The translations under genes were made by a program, and so were the position numbers. The notes beneath the pieces are model-generated. The model searched no databases. It saw only the letters and a program-made list of their open reading frames with translations, and was not told where the DNA came from. DNA of 64,000 nt, taken from NCBI GenBank assembly GCA_040755915.1, contig JBFLWM010000033.1:8457-72456 (forward strand), in the 5' to 3' direction. Below are positions 7,293 to 16,404 of this stretch, piece by piece; the first letter of the stretch is position 1, and every line of letters begins with the position of its first letter. This stretch comes from Sulfurivermis sp040755915. Lineage in GTDB: Bacteria > Pseudomonadota > Gammaproteobacteria > Thiohalomonadales > Thiohalomonadaceae.

Positions 7293-8801
7293 CTACTCAT
7301 CCAATGCCTGTTCGATCCGCTCACACACCGACTTGAGGATCGATACCCGCGCCAGGTGCTTGTCGTTGGAGGCGATCAGGTGCCACGGCGCGTAGGAGGT
7401 GGAGGTGCGGGTGACCATGTCGCTCACCGCCTGTTTGTACGGCTCCCACTTCTCGCGGTTGCGCCAGTCCTCGTCGGTGATCTTGTACTGCTTGTAGGCA
7501 ATCTTTTCGCGTTCCTGGAAGCGGCGCAGCTGCTCCTCCGGCGAGATGTGCAGCCAGAACTTGCACAGGATGATGCCGTGCTCGCTGAGCTGCTGTTCGA
7601 ATGAATTGATCTCCATGTAGGCGCGCTGCCACTCATGCTCCCGGGCGAACTGTTCCACCCGCTCCACCAGCACGCGGCCATACCAGGAACGGTCGTAGAT
7701 GGTGATGTAGCCGGCCTGCGGGATGTGACGCCAGAAGCGCCACAGATAGTGCTGCGCCAGTTCTTCATCGGTCGGCGCCGCCACCGAGATGACGCGGTAC
7801 AGGCGCGCATCCATGGCGCCGGTGAGACGGCGGATGGCGCCGCCCTTGCCGGCGGCATCCCAGCCCTCGAACATGAAGATGCTGGAACGGCGCTTCTCGC
7901 GCGCCGCCCAGGCCAGGCGGCTGAGGCGTTCCTGATATTTGGCCAGCTGTTTCTTGTAATCCTTGTCGCTGATGGCCTGGCCCAGGTCGACGCTGTCCAG
8001 CACCTGGCGTTGCGGCGTGGACGCCGCGGGGGTTTCCGGTTTGGCCGCGCTGCGTTTTTCCTTGCCCTTGGCGGCGGCCTGCATCTCGTCCAGCCGCCGG
8101 CTGATGGCGTCCAGTACCGTGCTGGCCGCCGTAAGGTCGCGATAGTTCTCGTCGGTCGCCTCGATCAGGTGCCAGGGTGCGGTGCCGCTGCTGGTGGCGC
8201 GGATGGCCTCCTCGGAGACGGTGACGAAGTCATCGTATTTCTTGAGGAACTTCTTCTGCATCGGCGAGGCGACCATGCCGGTGGCCGGATGCAGCTTGCC
8301 TTCCTTGTCCGGCGTGAGGCGCCGCTTCTGTTCCTTCTTGGTGATGTGGAACCACAGCTTGATGACCAGGGCGCCGTCATCGCTCAACATCTTCTCGAAT
8401 TCATTGATGCGCAGCAGTTCGTACTCGAACTGGCCGGGCTCGATGCGACCGTAGACGCGGTCGATGATCGGCTGGGTGTACCAGGAGCCGAACATGATGC
8501 CGATAGTGCCGCGCGGCGGCAGCTTGCGCCAGAAGCGCCAGTAGCGCGGCCGCTCCCGTTCCTCGTCGCTCTCGTCCCAGAAGGCATGGGTCTGGATGCC
8601 GCGGGTGTCGAGCCACTCGTTGAGGCGGTTGACCACCTTGGGCTTGCCGGCGCCTTCGACGCCGGAGACGATGACGATCACCGGCATGCGTGTCTCGCGC
8701 AGCGCGGCCTGGATGTCGAGCAGGCGGGTGCGCAGTTGCGGCAGCTGTTCGTTGAAGTTCTTCTTGTCCAGGGTGTTGCCCAGTTCCACGGCCTCGAACA
8801 T
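7293..8801 (-). CDS. pap: Polyphosphate:AMP phosphotransferase (PAP, two-domain PPK2)
   Basis: The 502-residue protein carries two tandem PPK2 domains, the architecture of class II PPK2 enzymes that make ADP from AMP and polyphosphate. The C-terminal domain has an intact P-loop (FEGWDAAGKGGAIRRL) and lid motifs (YDRSWYGRVLVERVE, LCKFWLHISPEEQLRRF). The N-terminal copy has a degraded P-loop, GVEGAGKPKVVNRL, with the usual Gly after AGK replaced by Pro, so catalysis is probably done by the second domain. The two halves are joined by a charged linker (residues about 240-265). It converges on tmcA and diverges from the diguanylate cyclase gene. Confidence 0.93.
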   Translation of the reverse strand: MFEAVELGNTLDKKNFNEQLPQLRTRLLDIQAALRETRMPVIVIVSGVEGAGKPKVVNRLNEWLDTRGIQTHAFWDESDEERERPRYWRFWRKLPPRGTIGIMFGSWYTQPIIDRVYGRIEPGQFEYELLRINEFEKMLSDDGALVIKLWFHITKKEQKRRLTPDKEGKLHPATGMVASPMQKKFLKKYDDFVTVSEEAIRATSSGTAPWHLIEATDENYRDLTAASTVLDAISRRLDEMQAAAKGKEKRSAAKPETPAASTPQRQVLDSVDLGQAISDKDYKKQLAKYQERLSRLAWAAREKRRSSIFMFEGWDAAGKGGAIRRLTGAMDARLYRVISVAAPTDEELAQHYLWRFWRHIPQAGYITIYDRSWYGRVLVERVEQFAREHEWQRAYMEINSFEQQLSEHGIILCKFWLHISPEEQLRRFQEREKIAYKQYKITDEDWRNREKWEPYKQAVSDMVTRTSTSYAPWHLIASNDKHLARVSILKSVCERIEQALDE

Positions 8802-8940
8802 ATTTCTCTCCCTGCTTCGCCGTTGCCAAGATGATGCAGCAAGTAAACGTCTTCACTCTCAGGGCGTCAACTGCGACATTGTGCAGTGATTTGGTAGGCC
8901 ATGGCGTATTCCCCTTGGGATGCATGGATATGGCCATTGG

Positions 8941-8968
8941 TTGCAAAGGCACCAAAACGTCGTATAAA
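8941..8968 (+). promoter_or_regulatory. Possible sigma70 promoter upstream of the diguanylate cyclase
   Basis: TTGCAA (8941-8946) and TATAAA (8963-8968) are spaced by 16 bases. If this is the promoter, the purine-rich AAAGGAG just after it would be at or before the transcription start, so either the promoter or the apparent ribosome site is fortuitous. Confidence 0.35.
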
Positions 8969-8996
8969 GGAGATATACATTCTGCCGGCGCAGGCC

Positions 8997-10592
8997 ATGT
9001 CTCCCTTTTCCCCCTCTCCGCCCCGCTACAGCCAGCGTTTCGTGTTCATCGGCCTGATCGGTGTGGTGCTGCTCGCCCTGTCGGCTTCGTTTCTGTATGT
9101 CATCCAGGCGGCGCGCCAGCAGCAGATCGAGCAGGCATTGAATACGGTGTTGAGCAAGGCCCAGCTCGTGGCACTCGCCCACGATCAATGGCTGGAGGAG
9201 TCGCGCAATCTGCTGGCAACGCTGGCGGTGGCACTGGACGGCCTGCCGGACCTCGAGCGGGACTGTTCCGCGCTGCTGGCGACGATGACGCAGGCCACGC
9301 GCGGCGTGGACACCATGCTGGTGGCACGGCCGGACGGCGCGGTGGTGTGTGCGCCGCACGCGCTGCCAGAGCCGGTCAATGTCGCCGACCGCCTGTATTT
9401 CCGCCGTGCGTTGGAGCTGGACGGGTTCGCCGTGGGGGAATACATCATCGGACGCGTCAGCGGCGAGCCGGTACTGCCGGCGGCCCTGCCGTTGCGTGAT
9501 GCCAGCGGTGAGGTGCGGTATGTGGTCATACTCGGCCGCAAGCTGTCCTGGGTGGAAACCACCCTGGCGCGGCAACGCTATTCGGCCGACACGACCATCC
9601 TGCTCATCGATGGCAAGGGCCGGGTGATGGCGCGCGCGCCGGATGCCGCAGCGATGCTGGCGCAGGGATCACTGACGAGCATCATGGAGCAGGAGCAGGG
9701 CGTGCTGGAGGTGCGGGATGTGAATGGCGCGGCGCGATACCTCGGCTTCACCACCCTGGGGCAGCGGGTCAACGATGCCTACGTGGTGGTAAGCGTGCCG
9801 GCGGAAGAGGTGCTGGCACCGGTGCGCGCATTTCTGCTGGGCAATCTGGTGCAGTTTGCCGTGGCCGCCATGCTGATCTTTGCACTGCTGTGGTTTGGGC
9901 TGGGGTATTGGGTGCTGCGGCCATTGCGCCGCCTGCTGGCCGCCATGGAAGGCGTGCGCGGCGGCAATCTCGCCCTGCGCCTCGGCGTGCAGGGTGGCAC
10001 GGTGGAAATGGTGAAGCTGGCGCAGAGCTTCGATGGCATGGTGAGCGAATTGCAGCAGGCCGACGCGCGGCTGCGCCGCCAGTCGGACATCGATGGTCTG
10101 CTCGGTATTGCCAATCGGCGTGCCTTCGACGAGACGTTGGCTCAGGAGTGGGGACGCGCGCAGCGTGAGCTGGCGCCGTTGTCTCTGCTGATGATCGATG
10201 TGGACTACTTCAAGAATTACAATGACAGCTACGGACACCAGGCCGGCGATCGCTGTTTGCAGCAGATCGCGGCGGCGATCGCCGCCACGCTGAAGCGGCC
10301 GGCGGATGTTGTCGCGCGCTACGGTGGCGAAGAATTTGCCGTGGTGTTGCCGCGCACCGATGCCGCCGGGGCCGATGGGGTGGCGCGTGCGATCCAGAAC
10401 GAGGTGGCACGGCTGGCCATTCCGCACGCGGCCTCGCGTGCCAGTGATCAGGTGACGGTGAGTATTGGCATCGCCACGCTGGCGCCGGCGCCAGGCAATT
10501 CGCCCGAGATATTGATTCATGGCGCAGACAGTGCGCTGTATCGCGCCAAGCACGAGGGCCGCAACCGCCGCGTCCATGCGGAGGCCGGATAG
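8997..10592 (+). CDS. Membrane-bound diguanylate cyclase with periplasmic sensor
   Basis: This 531-residue protein makes cyclic-di-GMP from two GTP. A first membrane helix (residues about 15-35) is followed by a periplasmic Cache-like sensor region to about residue 270, a second helix near 285-310, a HAMP-like stretch (LRPLRRLLAAMEGVRGGNLA) and a C-terminal GGDEF domain. The active site reads GGEEF, and an RPAD inhibitory site sits five residues before it, so product inhibition is likely. The start is uncertain: AAAGGAG lies 25 bases upstream of this ATG and would fit a non-ATG start near 8982-8985 better. No ligand can be assigned. Confidence 0.92.
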   Translation: MSPFSPSPPRYSQRFVFIGLIGVVLLALSASFLYVIQAARQQQIEQALNTVLSKAQLVALAHDQWLEESRNLLATLAVALDGLPDLERDCSALLATMTQATRGVDTMLVARPDGAVVCAPHALPEPVNVADRLYFRRALELDGFAVGEYIIGRVSGEPVLPAALPLRDASGEVRYVVILGRKLSWVETTLARQRYSADTTILLIDGKGRVMARAPDAAAMLAQGSLTSIMEQEQGVLEVRDVNGAARYLGFTTLGQRVNDAYVVVSVPAEEVLAPVRAFLLGNLVQFAVAAMLIFALLWFGLGYWVLRPLRRLLAAMEGVRGGNLALRLGVQGGTVEMVKLAQSFDGMVSELQQADARLRRQSDIDGLLGIANRRAFDETLAQEWGRAQRELAPLSLLMIDVDYFKNYNDSYGHQAGDRCLQQIAAAIAATLKRPADVVARYGGEEFAVVLPRTDAAGADGVARAIQNEVARLAIPHAASRASDQVTVSIGIATLAPAPGNSPEILIHGADSALYRAKHEGRNRRVHAEAG

Positions 10593-10636
10593 ATGGAAGG
10601 ACGCTGTACCTGCAACATACAAACAAGGAGCGGAAC

Positions 10637-12730
10637 ATGAGGTCAGTAGGGTGGAAGGGATGGCTGGGCGGTCTGTTGTTCCTGATGGCTGCGCCCGCGC
10701 CGGCGGCGCCGCCCTCCGGTATGGCACCGCCGGTGGCCGCGGCACCGGTTGCCATTCCGTCCGCGCTGAAGAAGTCGCCGGAACTCGCCCGGCTGTTGCG
10801 TGACTGGGACAGGGAATCGATGCTGGCCATGGAGGTGGCGCGTCAGGCACCGCGCCAGGTGCTGAACCGTGCGGCGATGCAGCGCACCCGCATCGAGACG
10901 GCCGGCGGCGAGAAGGTTGCACTGGGCAAGCTGTTCGACAGCACCTTCACGGCCCAGCGCGCACTGGACCGGCAACTGCAGCGCATCCCCGCCACCGCGC
11001 TGGTCGGACGGCCGCAGATCAACGAGGCGGTGGTGGAGTTTCCCGATCGGCTGCTCATGGTGCGCCAGGTACGGGTCGTGGTGCGTGACCCGCAGCAGGC
11101 GGCGGCTGCGGCACCCGAACTGGCAAAGTTTCTGGCGCCGGTGGATCAGGCGGCCGCGGCCCAGGCCCGTGTGGCGGATCTGGAGCCGGATGTGCAGCAG
11201 AGTTTCCGCCGCTATATCACCGCAGAATTGCCGTTGCTGGAAGCCGATGACCCGCTGCGTCAGGCGCTGGCCGCAGGCGGTGAAGATGCGGTATTGCGTG
11301 CCGTGCTGAGCGGCGCGGGCGAGTTCGATGTCACCGAGCAGGTGGTGGTGGAGCGGCGGTTGTTCAATGACGGCATGCCGCACCTGACCCGGGAGTTTCG
11401 TGCCCTGGCCCAGACCACAGGACCGGTGCTGAAACCAACCGTGGCGCGGCAGCAGCCGGCGGCGGCGCGGGCGCCATCGAGCCTGGGTGGCCCGGCGGCG
11501 CAGGGCCGTGACTATCAATATCCTGCCGGCGAGCGCCATGAAGGAAGGCTGGAGTTCAGCGAGCCGTTTCTGGCCGGCTTCACCCTTGGGCAGGAACTGG
11601 CCTGGGAGCGCAAGTGGAAATTCGGCGCCGGGTTCCTGCGCGTCAATTACGGCATGGGCTACGGTTTCGGCCTGCGCATTCCCGTCGCCCTCAACGGCCG
11701 CCTGGAGCCGACGCGCAGTGTGCGCAGCACCATCGATGATCCGGGCCGCGATCTGACCCTGCGCCTGCAGGCCGTGACCAGCGACGCGCAGGAAGAATAT
11801 TACAGCCGCGTGGGGCTGGCGCCGGGACAGGTGTTCGGCGGCGATGAGTTCGTCTTCACTGCCGGCTCATGGTTCGGCTTCAAGCTGTACGCCCTGGGCA
11901 AGACCTGGGCGGAGCTGACGCCGGTCAATTCGCCCTGGCACAAGAGCCTCAGCTTCCGCCCGCCGCTGGGCGGCAGCCCGCGCGAGATATTCACCTTCGC
12001 CGTGCCGCCGGAACTGACCAATACCGCCATCGATCTCGGCGCACTGAGCGGTGCACTGGAGGTCGGCGTGGGTCTGAATGGCAGCGGCAAGGTGCTGGCG
12101 CCGTATGCCCTGCTGGTGGACGGCCGGCCGGTGGTGGAGCAGCGCATCGCACTGAACAACGCCAATCAGCACACCGAGACCCTGCGCCTGCCGCCGCTGA
12201 CGGCGACGCCCGGCACGGTGGTGCAGCAGGGCTACGGCCTGCGCCTGGGTGCGCCGACCTATCTGATGGATGTCAGCGCAGCGACGCGCCTGCGTGTGGT
12301 GATGCGGGTGAAGGCCGGGCCGCTGAAGCGCAGCGTGGCCACCGACTGGGTGGATGTGTTCACCCTGCCGCTGGGACAGATCGCCCTGCTGCCCCACGCC
12401 GGCACCCACGGCCGCTATGAGTGGCAGGAAGGCGTGCGCATCTTCGAGGCACGCGACCCGGGCGATCCGGCCACGATGCAGGCACCGCGCAAGGTGCCGC
12501 GCCCGGGCGCGGCGGCGCCGTCCACCGCGCCGACACCGGCTGCGCCGGCCAGGCCGGCGGCAACGGTGCGTCCGTCGGCAGTGCCGGCAGAGCGGCCCCA
12601 GGCGACCACCGGCCGTGACAAGGCGTCGAGTGTCGGCTATGGCGAAGACCCGGGAGAGGAAACCCAGGAGCGGCCCAATCCGCTGCACACGCAGCCGGCC
12701 CCGATCAGACAGCCGGCGCCGGTGCAGTGA
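10637..12730 (+). CDS. Exported protein of unknown function
   Basis: I do not recognise this 697-residue protein. It starts with a signal peptide (MRSVGWKGWLGGLLFLMAAP, then an Ala-rich cleavage region), preceded by ACAAGGAGCGG. Residues about 30-250 are helical and rich in Gln and Ala. Residues about 290-590 look beta-rich, with several Gly/Tyr segments (RVNYGMGYGFGLRIPVALNG) and a possible jelly-roll or barrel character. The last 90 residues are Pro/Ala-rich and low complexity. It begins 45 bases after the diguanylate cyclase and may be cotranscribed with it, which suggests an envelope or surface role under cyclic-di-GMP influence, but that is only inference. Confidence 0.75.
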   Translation: MRSVGWKGWLGGLLFLMAAPAPAAPPSGMAPPVAAAPVAIPSALKKSPELARLLRDWDRESMLAMEVARQAPRQVLNRAAMQRTRIETAGGEKVALGKLFDSTFTAQRALDRQLQRIPATALVGRPQINEAVVEFPDRLLMVRQVRVVVRDPQQAAAAAPELAKFLAPVDQAAAAQARVADLEPDVQQSFRRYITAELPLLEADDPLRQALAAGGEDAVLRAVLSGAGEFDVTEQVVVERRLFNDGMPHLTREFRALAQTTGPVLKPTVARQQPAAARAPSSLGGPAAQGRDYQYPAGERHEGRLEFSEPFLAGFTLGQELAWERKWKFGAGFLRVNYGMGYGFGLRIPVALNGRLEPTRSVRSTIDDPGRDLTLRLQAVTSDAQEEYYSRVGLAPGQVFGGDEFVFTAGSWFGFKLYALGKTWAELTPVNSPWHKSLSFRPPLGGSPREIFTFAVPPELTNTAIDLGALSGALEVGVGLNGSGKVLAPYALLVDGRPVVEQRIALNNANQHTETLRLPPLTATPGTVVQQGYGLRLGAPTYLMDVSAATRLRVVMRVKAGPLKRSVATDWVDVFTLPLGQIALLPHAGTHGRYEWQEGVRIFEARDPGDPATMQAPRKVPRPGAAAPSTAPTPAAPARPAATVRPSAVPAERPQATTGRDKASSVGYGEDPGEETQERPNPLHTQPAPIRQPAPVQ

Positions 12731-12738
12731 GGCTCCAG

Positions 12739-12761
12739 GCCGCTGCCCTGACGGCAGCGGC
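12739..12761. terminator. Hairpin after the exported protein gene
   Basis: Arms GCCGCTGCC (12739-12747) and GGCAGCGGC (12753-12761) pair perfectly around a 5-base loop, 9 bases after the stop codon. There is no clear T-tract, so termination may be weak or Rho-assisted. A TACAAT -10-like element follows at 12771. Confidence 0.5.
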
Positions 12762-12811
12762 GCGCCGCGCTACAATGACGCTCTTTTCGTTTATCCCGGG
12801 GAGCGGGTTTC

Positions 12812-13657
12812 GTGAAACTGAGCGCCGAGCAGTTCCGTCATTGGGAGCACAAGTGCATCACCCTGCTGGGCATGTCCGGTGTGGGCAAGACGCGCATCTC
12901 CAACCTGCTGCGTGCCAGCAACTGGTTCCACTTCTCGGCGGATTACCGCATCGGCACGCGCTACCTGGACGAGGCGATCCTCGACAACATCAAGCAGCAG
13001 GCCATGCAGGTGCCGTTCCTGCGCGACCTGCTGCGCTCGGATTCCATCTACATCCGCAACAACATCACGGTGGATCACCTGAAGCCGGTGTCCACCTTCA
13101 TGGGCAAACTGGGCAACCCCGAGCTGGGCGGCCTGTCGCTCACCGAGTTCAAGCGCCGCCAAGGCCTGCACCGCGTCGCCGAGGTGGCCACCTTCCGCGA
13201 CGTGCCGGAGTTCATCCACAAGGCGCGCTCGCTGTACGGCTACCAGCACTTCATCAACGACGCCGGCGGTTCGCTGTGCGAGCTGGATGAGCCGGGCCTG
13301 CTCGATGAACTCGCCGGGCACACCCTGTTTCTCTACATCCAGGCCTCGGAGTCGGATGAGCGCGCACTGATCCGCCGCGCCGAGGCGGACCCCAAGCCGC
13401 TGTACTACCGCGAGGCCTTTCTCGACGAACAGCTCGCCATCTACATGCAGGAGCGCGCGCTGGACTACGTGGCGCAGATCGATCCGGACGACTTCGTGCG
13501 CTGGGTGTTCTCGCGCCTGTTCCGGGCGCGCGTGCCGCGCTACGAGGCGATCGCCCGGCAGTACGGCTACACCATCACCACCGCCGAACTGGCCCAGGTG
13601 CAGAGCGAAGGCGATTTCCTCGCCCTGATCGAGCGGGCCATCGCACGGCAGGAATGA
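12812..13657 (+). CDS. P-loop ATPase of unknown role
   Basis: The 281-residue cytoplasmic protein has a Walker A motif, GMSGVGKTRIS, near residue 20, and a KAP/kinase-like nucleoside triphosphatase outline, with NDAGGSLCELDEPGLLDELA near residue 150 as a possible Walker B equivalent. The start is GTG at 12812. Similar ATPases occur as uncharacterised genes in proteobacteria. It is 135 bases upstream of the homoserine O-succinyltransferase gene, on the same strand, but a repeat lies between them, so shared function is unproven. Confidence 0.78.
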   Translation: MKLSAEQFRHWEHKCITLLGMSGVGKTRISNLLRASNWFHFSADYRIGTRYLDEAILDNIKQQAMQVPFLRDLLRSDSIYIRNNITVDHLKPVSTFMGKLGNPELGGLSLTEFKRRQGLHRVAEVATFRDVPEFIHKARSLYGYQHFINDAGGSLCELDEPGLLDELAGHTLFLYIQASESDERALIRRAEADPKPLYYREAFLDEQLAIYMQERALDYVAQIDPDDFVRWVFSRLFRARVPRYEAIARQYGYTITTAELAQVQSEGDFLALIERAIARQE

Positions 13658-13672
13658 GAAACGGCAAGGAAT

Positions 13673-13753
13673 CCGCAAATGAACGCGAATGAACGCAAAT
13701 CCAACGACGGAATATTCTGAGCAATATTTGCGTCCATTTGCGTTTATTCGCGG
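13673..13753. repeat. Inverted repeat, ACGCAAAT family
   Basis: The arms 13673-13700 and 13726-13753 are each 28 bases and complementary at about 24 positions. Each arm carries repeated AACGC(A/G)AAT motifs. A related but longer inverted repeat with AACGCAAAG motifs is at 37896-38052, so this is probably a dispersed intergenic family. Confidence 0.65.
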
Positions 13754-13792
13754 AATGTTTTTTACGCCGTTTGATTATCGAGGAAATCACGC

Positions 13793-14863
13793 ATGCCCTT
13801 GGTTGCCCATACCGAACTCCCCACCTTCGAGCGCATGAAGCAGGAAGGGCAGAACGTGCTGCCGCGCGACTATGCCCTGCAGCAGGATATCCGCGAGCTG
13901 CATGTCGGTCTGCTCAACATGATGCCGGACGCCGCGCTGGAGGCCACCGAGCGCCAGTTCTTCCGCCTCATCGGTGAGAGCAACCAGATCGCCCAGTTCT
14001 ACCTGCACCCGTTTACGCTGAAAGAATTGAAGCGTGGCGCCAAGGGGCAGGAGCACGTCGACAAATACTACGAAACCTTCGAGCAGGTGAAGGCACAGGG
14101 CCTGGATGCGCTGATCATCACCGGCGCCAACGTGCAGGGCAGCGAGCTGTCGCAGCAGCCGTTCTGGCAGCCGCTCATCGAGGTGATCGACTGGGCCTAT
14201 GCAAATGTGACCTCGACGTTGTGTTCCTGCCTCACCACCCACGCGGTCATGGAATTCCGTTACCACCAGAAGCGCCGCCCGCTCGGCTTCAAGCGCTGGG
14301 GCGTGTATTCGCATCGGGTGATGGATCGGCGCCATCCGCTGGTCACCGGTGTGAACACGCGTTTCGACGTGCCGCATTCGCGTTTCAACCAGATTGATCG
14401 CGAGCAGTTCGAGACGGTGGGATGCCGTGTGCTGGTGGAGAGCGCGCAGGCCGGTGTGCATCTGGCGGTCAGCCCGGATCTGTTCCGTCTGGTGTTCTTC
14501 CAGGGACATCCCGAGTACGACGTGATCTCGCTGCTGAAGGAATACAAGCGCGAGGTGCTGCATTACGCCAACGGCGACCGTGCCGACTATCCGCCCTTCG
14601 TGGAGAATTATTTCACCGCGCAGAACGAGGCGATCCTCGACGAATACCGCGAGCAGCTGGAGGCGGCGAAGGCCAGAGGGGCGTCACTGCCCGAGATGCC
14701 GGAGGAGCTGGTGGCCTCGCAGCTGGACAACACCTGGCATGACAGCGCCGAGGCGGTGATCAACAACTGGATCGGCATGGTCTACCAGCTCACCCACCAT
14801 GATCGACGTCTGCCGTTCAAGGCCGGCATCAATCCCGACGACCCGCTCGGCCTGCGCGGCTAG
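13793..14863 (+). CDS. metA: Homoserine O-succinyltransferase (MetA family)
   Basis: The 356-residue enzyme activates homoserine with an acyl-CoA in methionine synthesis. The MetA class I glutamine amidotransferase-like fold is evident: LHVGLLNMMPDAALEATERQ, then ITGANV, and FFQGHPEYDVISLL. Catalytic residues align as Cys146 (in STLCSCLTTHA), His239 and Glu241 (GHPEY); the Cys-His spacing of 93 equals that in E. coli MetA (142 and 235). The usual STLxxCW(A/G)xQA motif is altered to STLCSCLTTHA, marking a divergent subgroup. Whether acetyl- or succinyl-CoA is used cannot be read from the sequence. The stop overlaps the photolyase stop on the other strand. Confidence 0.88.
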   Translation: MPLVAHTELPTFERMKQEGQNVLPRDYALQQDIRELHVGLLNMMPDAALEATERQFFRLIGESNQIAQFYLHPFTLKELKRGAKGQEHVDKYYETFEQVKAQGLDALIITGANVQGSELSQQPFWQPLIEVIDWAYANVTSTLCSCLTTHAVMEFRYHQKRRPLGFKRWGVYSHRVMDRRHPLVTGVNTRFDVPHSRFNQIDREQFETVGCRVLVESAQAGVHLAVSPDLFRLVFFQGHPEYDVISLLKEYKREVLHYANGDRADYPPFVENYFTAQNEAILDEYREQLEAAKARGASLPEMPEELVASQLDNTWHDSAEAVINNWIGMVYQLTHHDRRLPFKAGINPDDPLGLRG

Positions 14864-16266
14864 CGCCTGATCGCTGCATAGGCCGCGAGCGCCCGCTCGC
14901 GGCTGGCCTTGAGATCCACCCGCGGCGCGGGATAGTCCGCCGGTACGGTCGGTGACGACCAGGGCTGATGGATGTATTTGTCTGCAAGACCGGACAGTTC
15001 CGGTACCCAGTGCCGCACGTAGTCACCGTGCGGATCGAATTTCTCCCCCTGACTGACCGGATTGAATATGCGGAAGTACGGCGCGGCATCGGCGCCGCAG
15101 CCGGCTACCCATTGCCAGCCCAGCGTGTTGTTGGCGAGGTCGGCGTCCACCAGCGTGTCCATGAACCAGCGTGCGCCTTCCTGCCAGGGGATGAGCAGGT
15201 TCTTGGTGAGAAACGAGGCGGCGATCATGCGCACGCGGTTGTGCATCCAGCCGCTGTGCCACAGCTCGCGCATGCCGGCATCGACGATGGGGATGCCGGT
15301 ATCGCCGTGTTGCCAGGCGATGAGGTCTTCCGCGTAATCGCGCCGCCAGGGGAAGCGGGCGAAGCGCGCATCCAGCGGCTCGTTGACGGTGTGTGGGAAG
15401 TGATACAGCAGCTGATGGGCGAATTCGCGCCACACCAGTTGGCGCAGCCAGCTCTCGCCGTTCTGGGTCAGACCGGGATCGCGCTGCATGGTCAGGTGCT
15501 GCTGCACGAGCGCCATCAAGCGTTGCGGGCCGATCTCTCCGAAGTGCAGGTACGGCGACAGGCGCGCGGTACCGGCGCGTGCCGGAAGGTCGCGCGCGGT
15601 GGCGTAGTCGGCGACCGCCTGATCGATGAATGCGGTCAGCCGCACTTCGGCCCCGGCCTCGCCCGGTTGCCACTCCGCCGCCAAACCGCTGTCCCAGCGC
15701 TGGCGCGGCAGCAGTCGCAGTGCCTCCAGCGGCTCAGTGTGCAAGGTTGCCGGCACGGGCGGGATCGTTGCCGGTGCGGCATGCAGTGCAAGATCGAAAC
15801 CGCGCCTCTGGGCGGCATTCCAGTAGGGCGTGAATACGCGATAGGGCGTGCCGTCTGTCTTGAGCAGTTGCCAGGGTTCGTTGAGCAGCAGGGCATTGTG
15901 GCTGGCAACATGCAGGCCGTCGGCGCGCAGCGCTTCCTTGATGGCACTGTCGCGCACCATGGCCTCCGGCTCGTAGACACGGTTCCAGTGCACCTCGCTG
16001 GCGCCGCTTTCGCGCAGCACCGCGCGCAAGGACTCCAAGGCATCGCCGCGACGCAGCAGCAGGCGGGAGCCCCGCTGCCGCAAGGTCTTATCCAGTGCGG
16101 CAAGGCTGTGATGTAGCCACCAACGGGCAGCGGCGCCGTCACCGCCGGCCTCCGGCGTATCGATGTAGAGCGGAATGATGCGGTCGCAACGATCGAGCGC
16201 GGCGCGCAAGGCCGGGTTGTCGGCCAGACGCAGGTCGCGGCGGAACCAGAGCAGGGCGGTGGTCAT
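14860..16266 (-). CDS. phrB: Deoxyribodipyrimidine photolyase
   Basis: The 468-residue protein (E. coli PhrB has 472) repairs cyclobutane pyrimidine dimers with blue light. It opens with TTALLWFRRDLRLADNPALR, has the FAD-binding region with RLSPYLHFGEIGPQRL and EFAHQLLYHFPH, and the class I signature GWMHNRVRMIAASFLTKNLL then TLVDADLANNTLGWQWVAGC. The start at 16266 matches the family N-terminus; an open frame continues upstream but encodes nothing conserved. It converges on metA: the four bases CTAG at 14860-14863 contain the stop of both genes. Confidence 0.95.
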   Translation of the reverse strand: MTTALLWFRRDLRLADNPALRAALDRCDRIIPLYIDTPEAGGDGAAARWWLHHSLAALDKTLRQRGSRLLLRRGDALESLRAVLRESGASEVHWNRVYEPEAMVRDSAIKEALRADGLHVASHNALLLNEPWQLLKTDGTPYRVFTPYWNAAQRRGFDLALHAAPATIPPVPATLHTEPLEALRLLPRQRWDSGLAAEWQPGEAGAEVRLTAFIDQAVADYATARDLPARAGTARLSPYLHFGEIGPQRLMALVQQHLTMQRDPGLTQNGESWLRQLVWREFAHQLLYHFPHTVNEPLDARFARFPWRRDYAEDLIAWQHGDTGIPIVDAGMRELWHSGWMHNRVRMIAASFLTKNLLIPWQEGARWFMDTLVDADLANNTLGWQWVAGCGADAAPYFRIFNPVSQGEKFDPHGDYVRHWVPELSGLADKYIHQPWSSPTVPADYPAPRVDLKASRERALAAYAAIRR

Positions 16267-16360
16267 GATGGCTACAGCATACGCGAAGCGACGGTGAACA
16301 GAGCAACCGGGGACGCGTGGGGTCGCGCGTGAGCCGGCCGGCAGAGACCCCGCCAAAAAA

Positions 16361-16386
16361 CAAAACCCCGCAGATGCGGGGTTTTG
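16361..16386 (-). terminator. Intrinsic terminator of the small gene at 16405-16608
   Basis: The arms CAAAACCCCGCA and TGCGGGGTTTTG form a strong stem. Read on the minus strand it is followed by TTTTTT (plus-strand AAAAAA at 16355-16360), a textbook Rho-independent terminator. Read the other way the tract is TGTATG, so it serves the minus strand. Confidence 0.85.
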
Positions 16387-16404
16387 TATGCAGCAGGAAA
16401 GGAA

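Noticed and set aside
8831..8996. Coding upstream of the diguanylate cyclase start at 8997
   Set aside because: The frame is open but lacks a ribosome site at 8901 and its sequence shows no conserved features; it overlaps the likely promoter.
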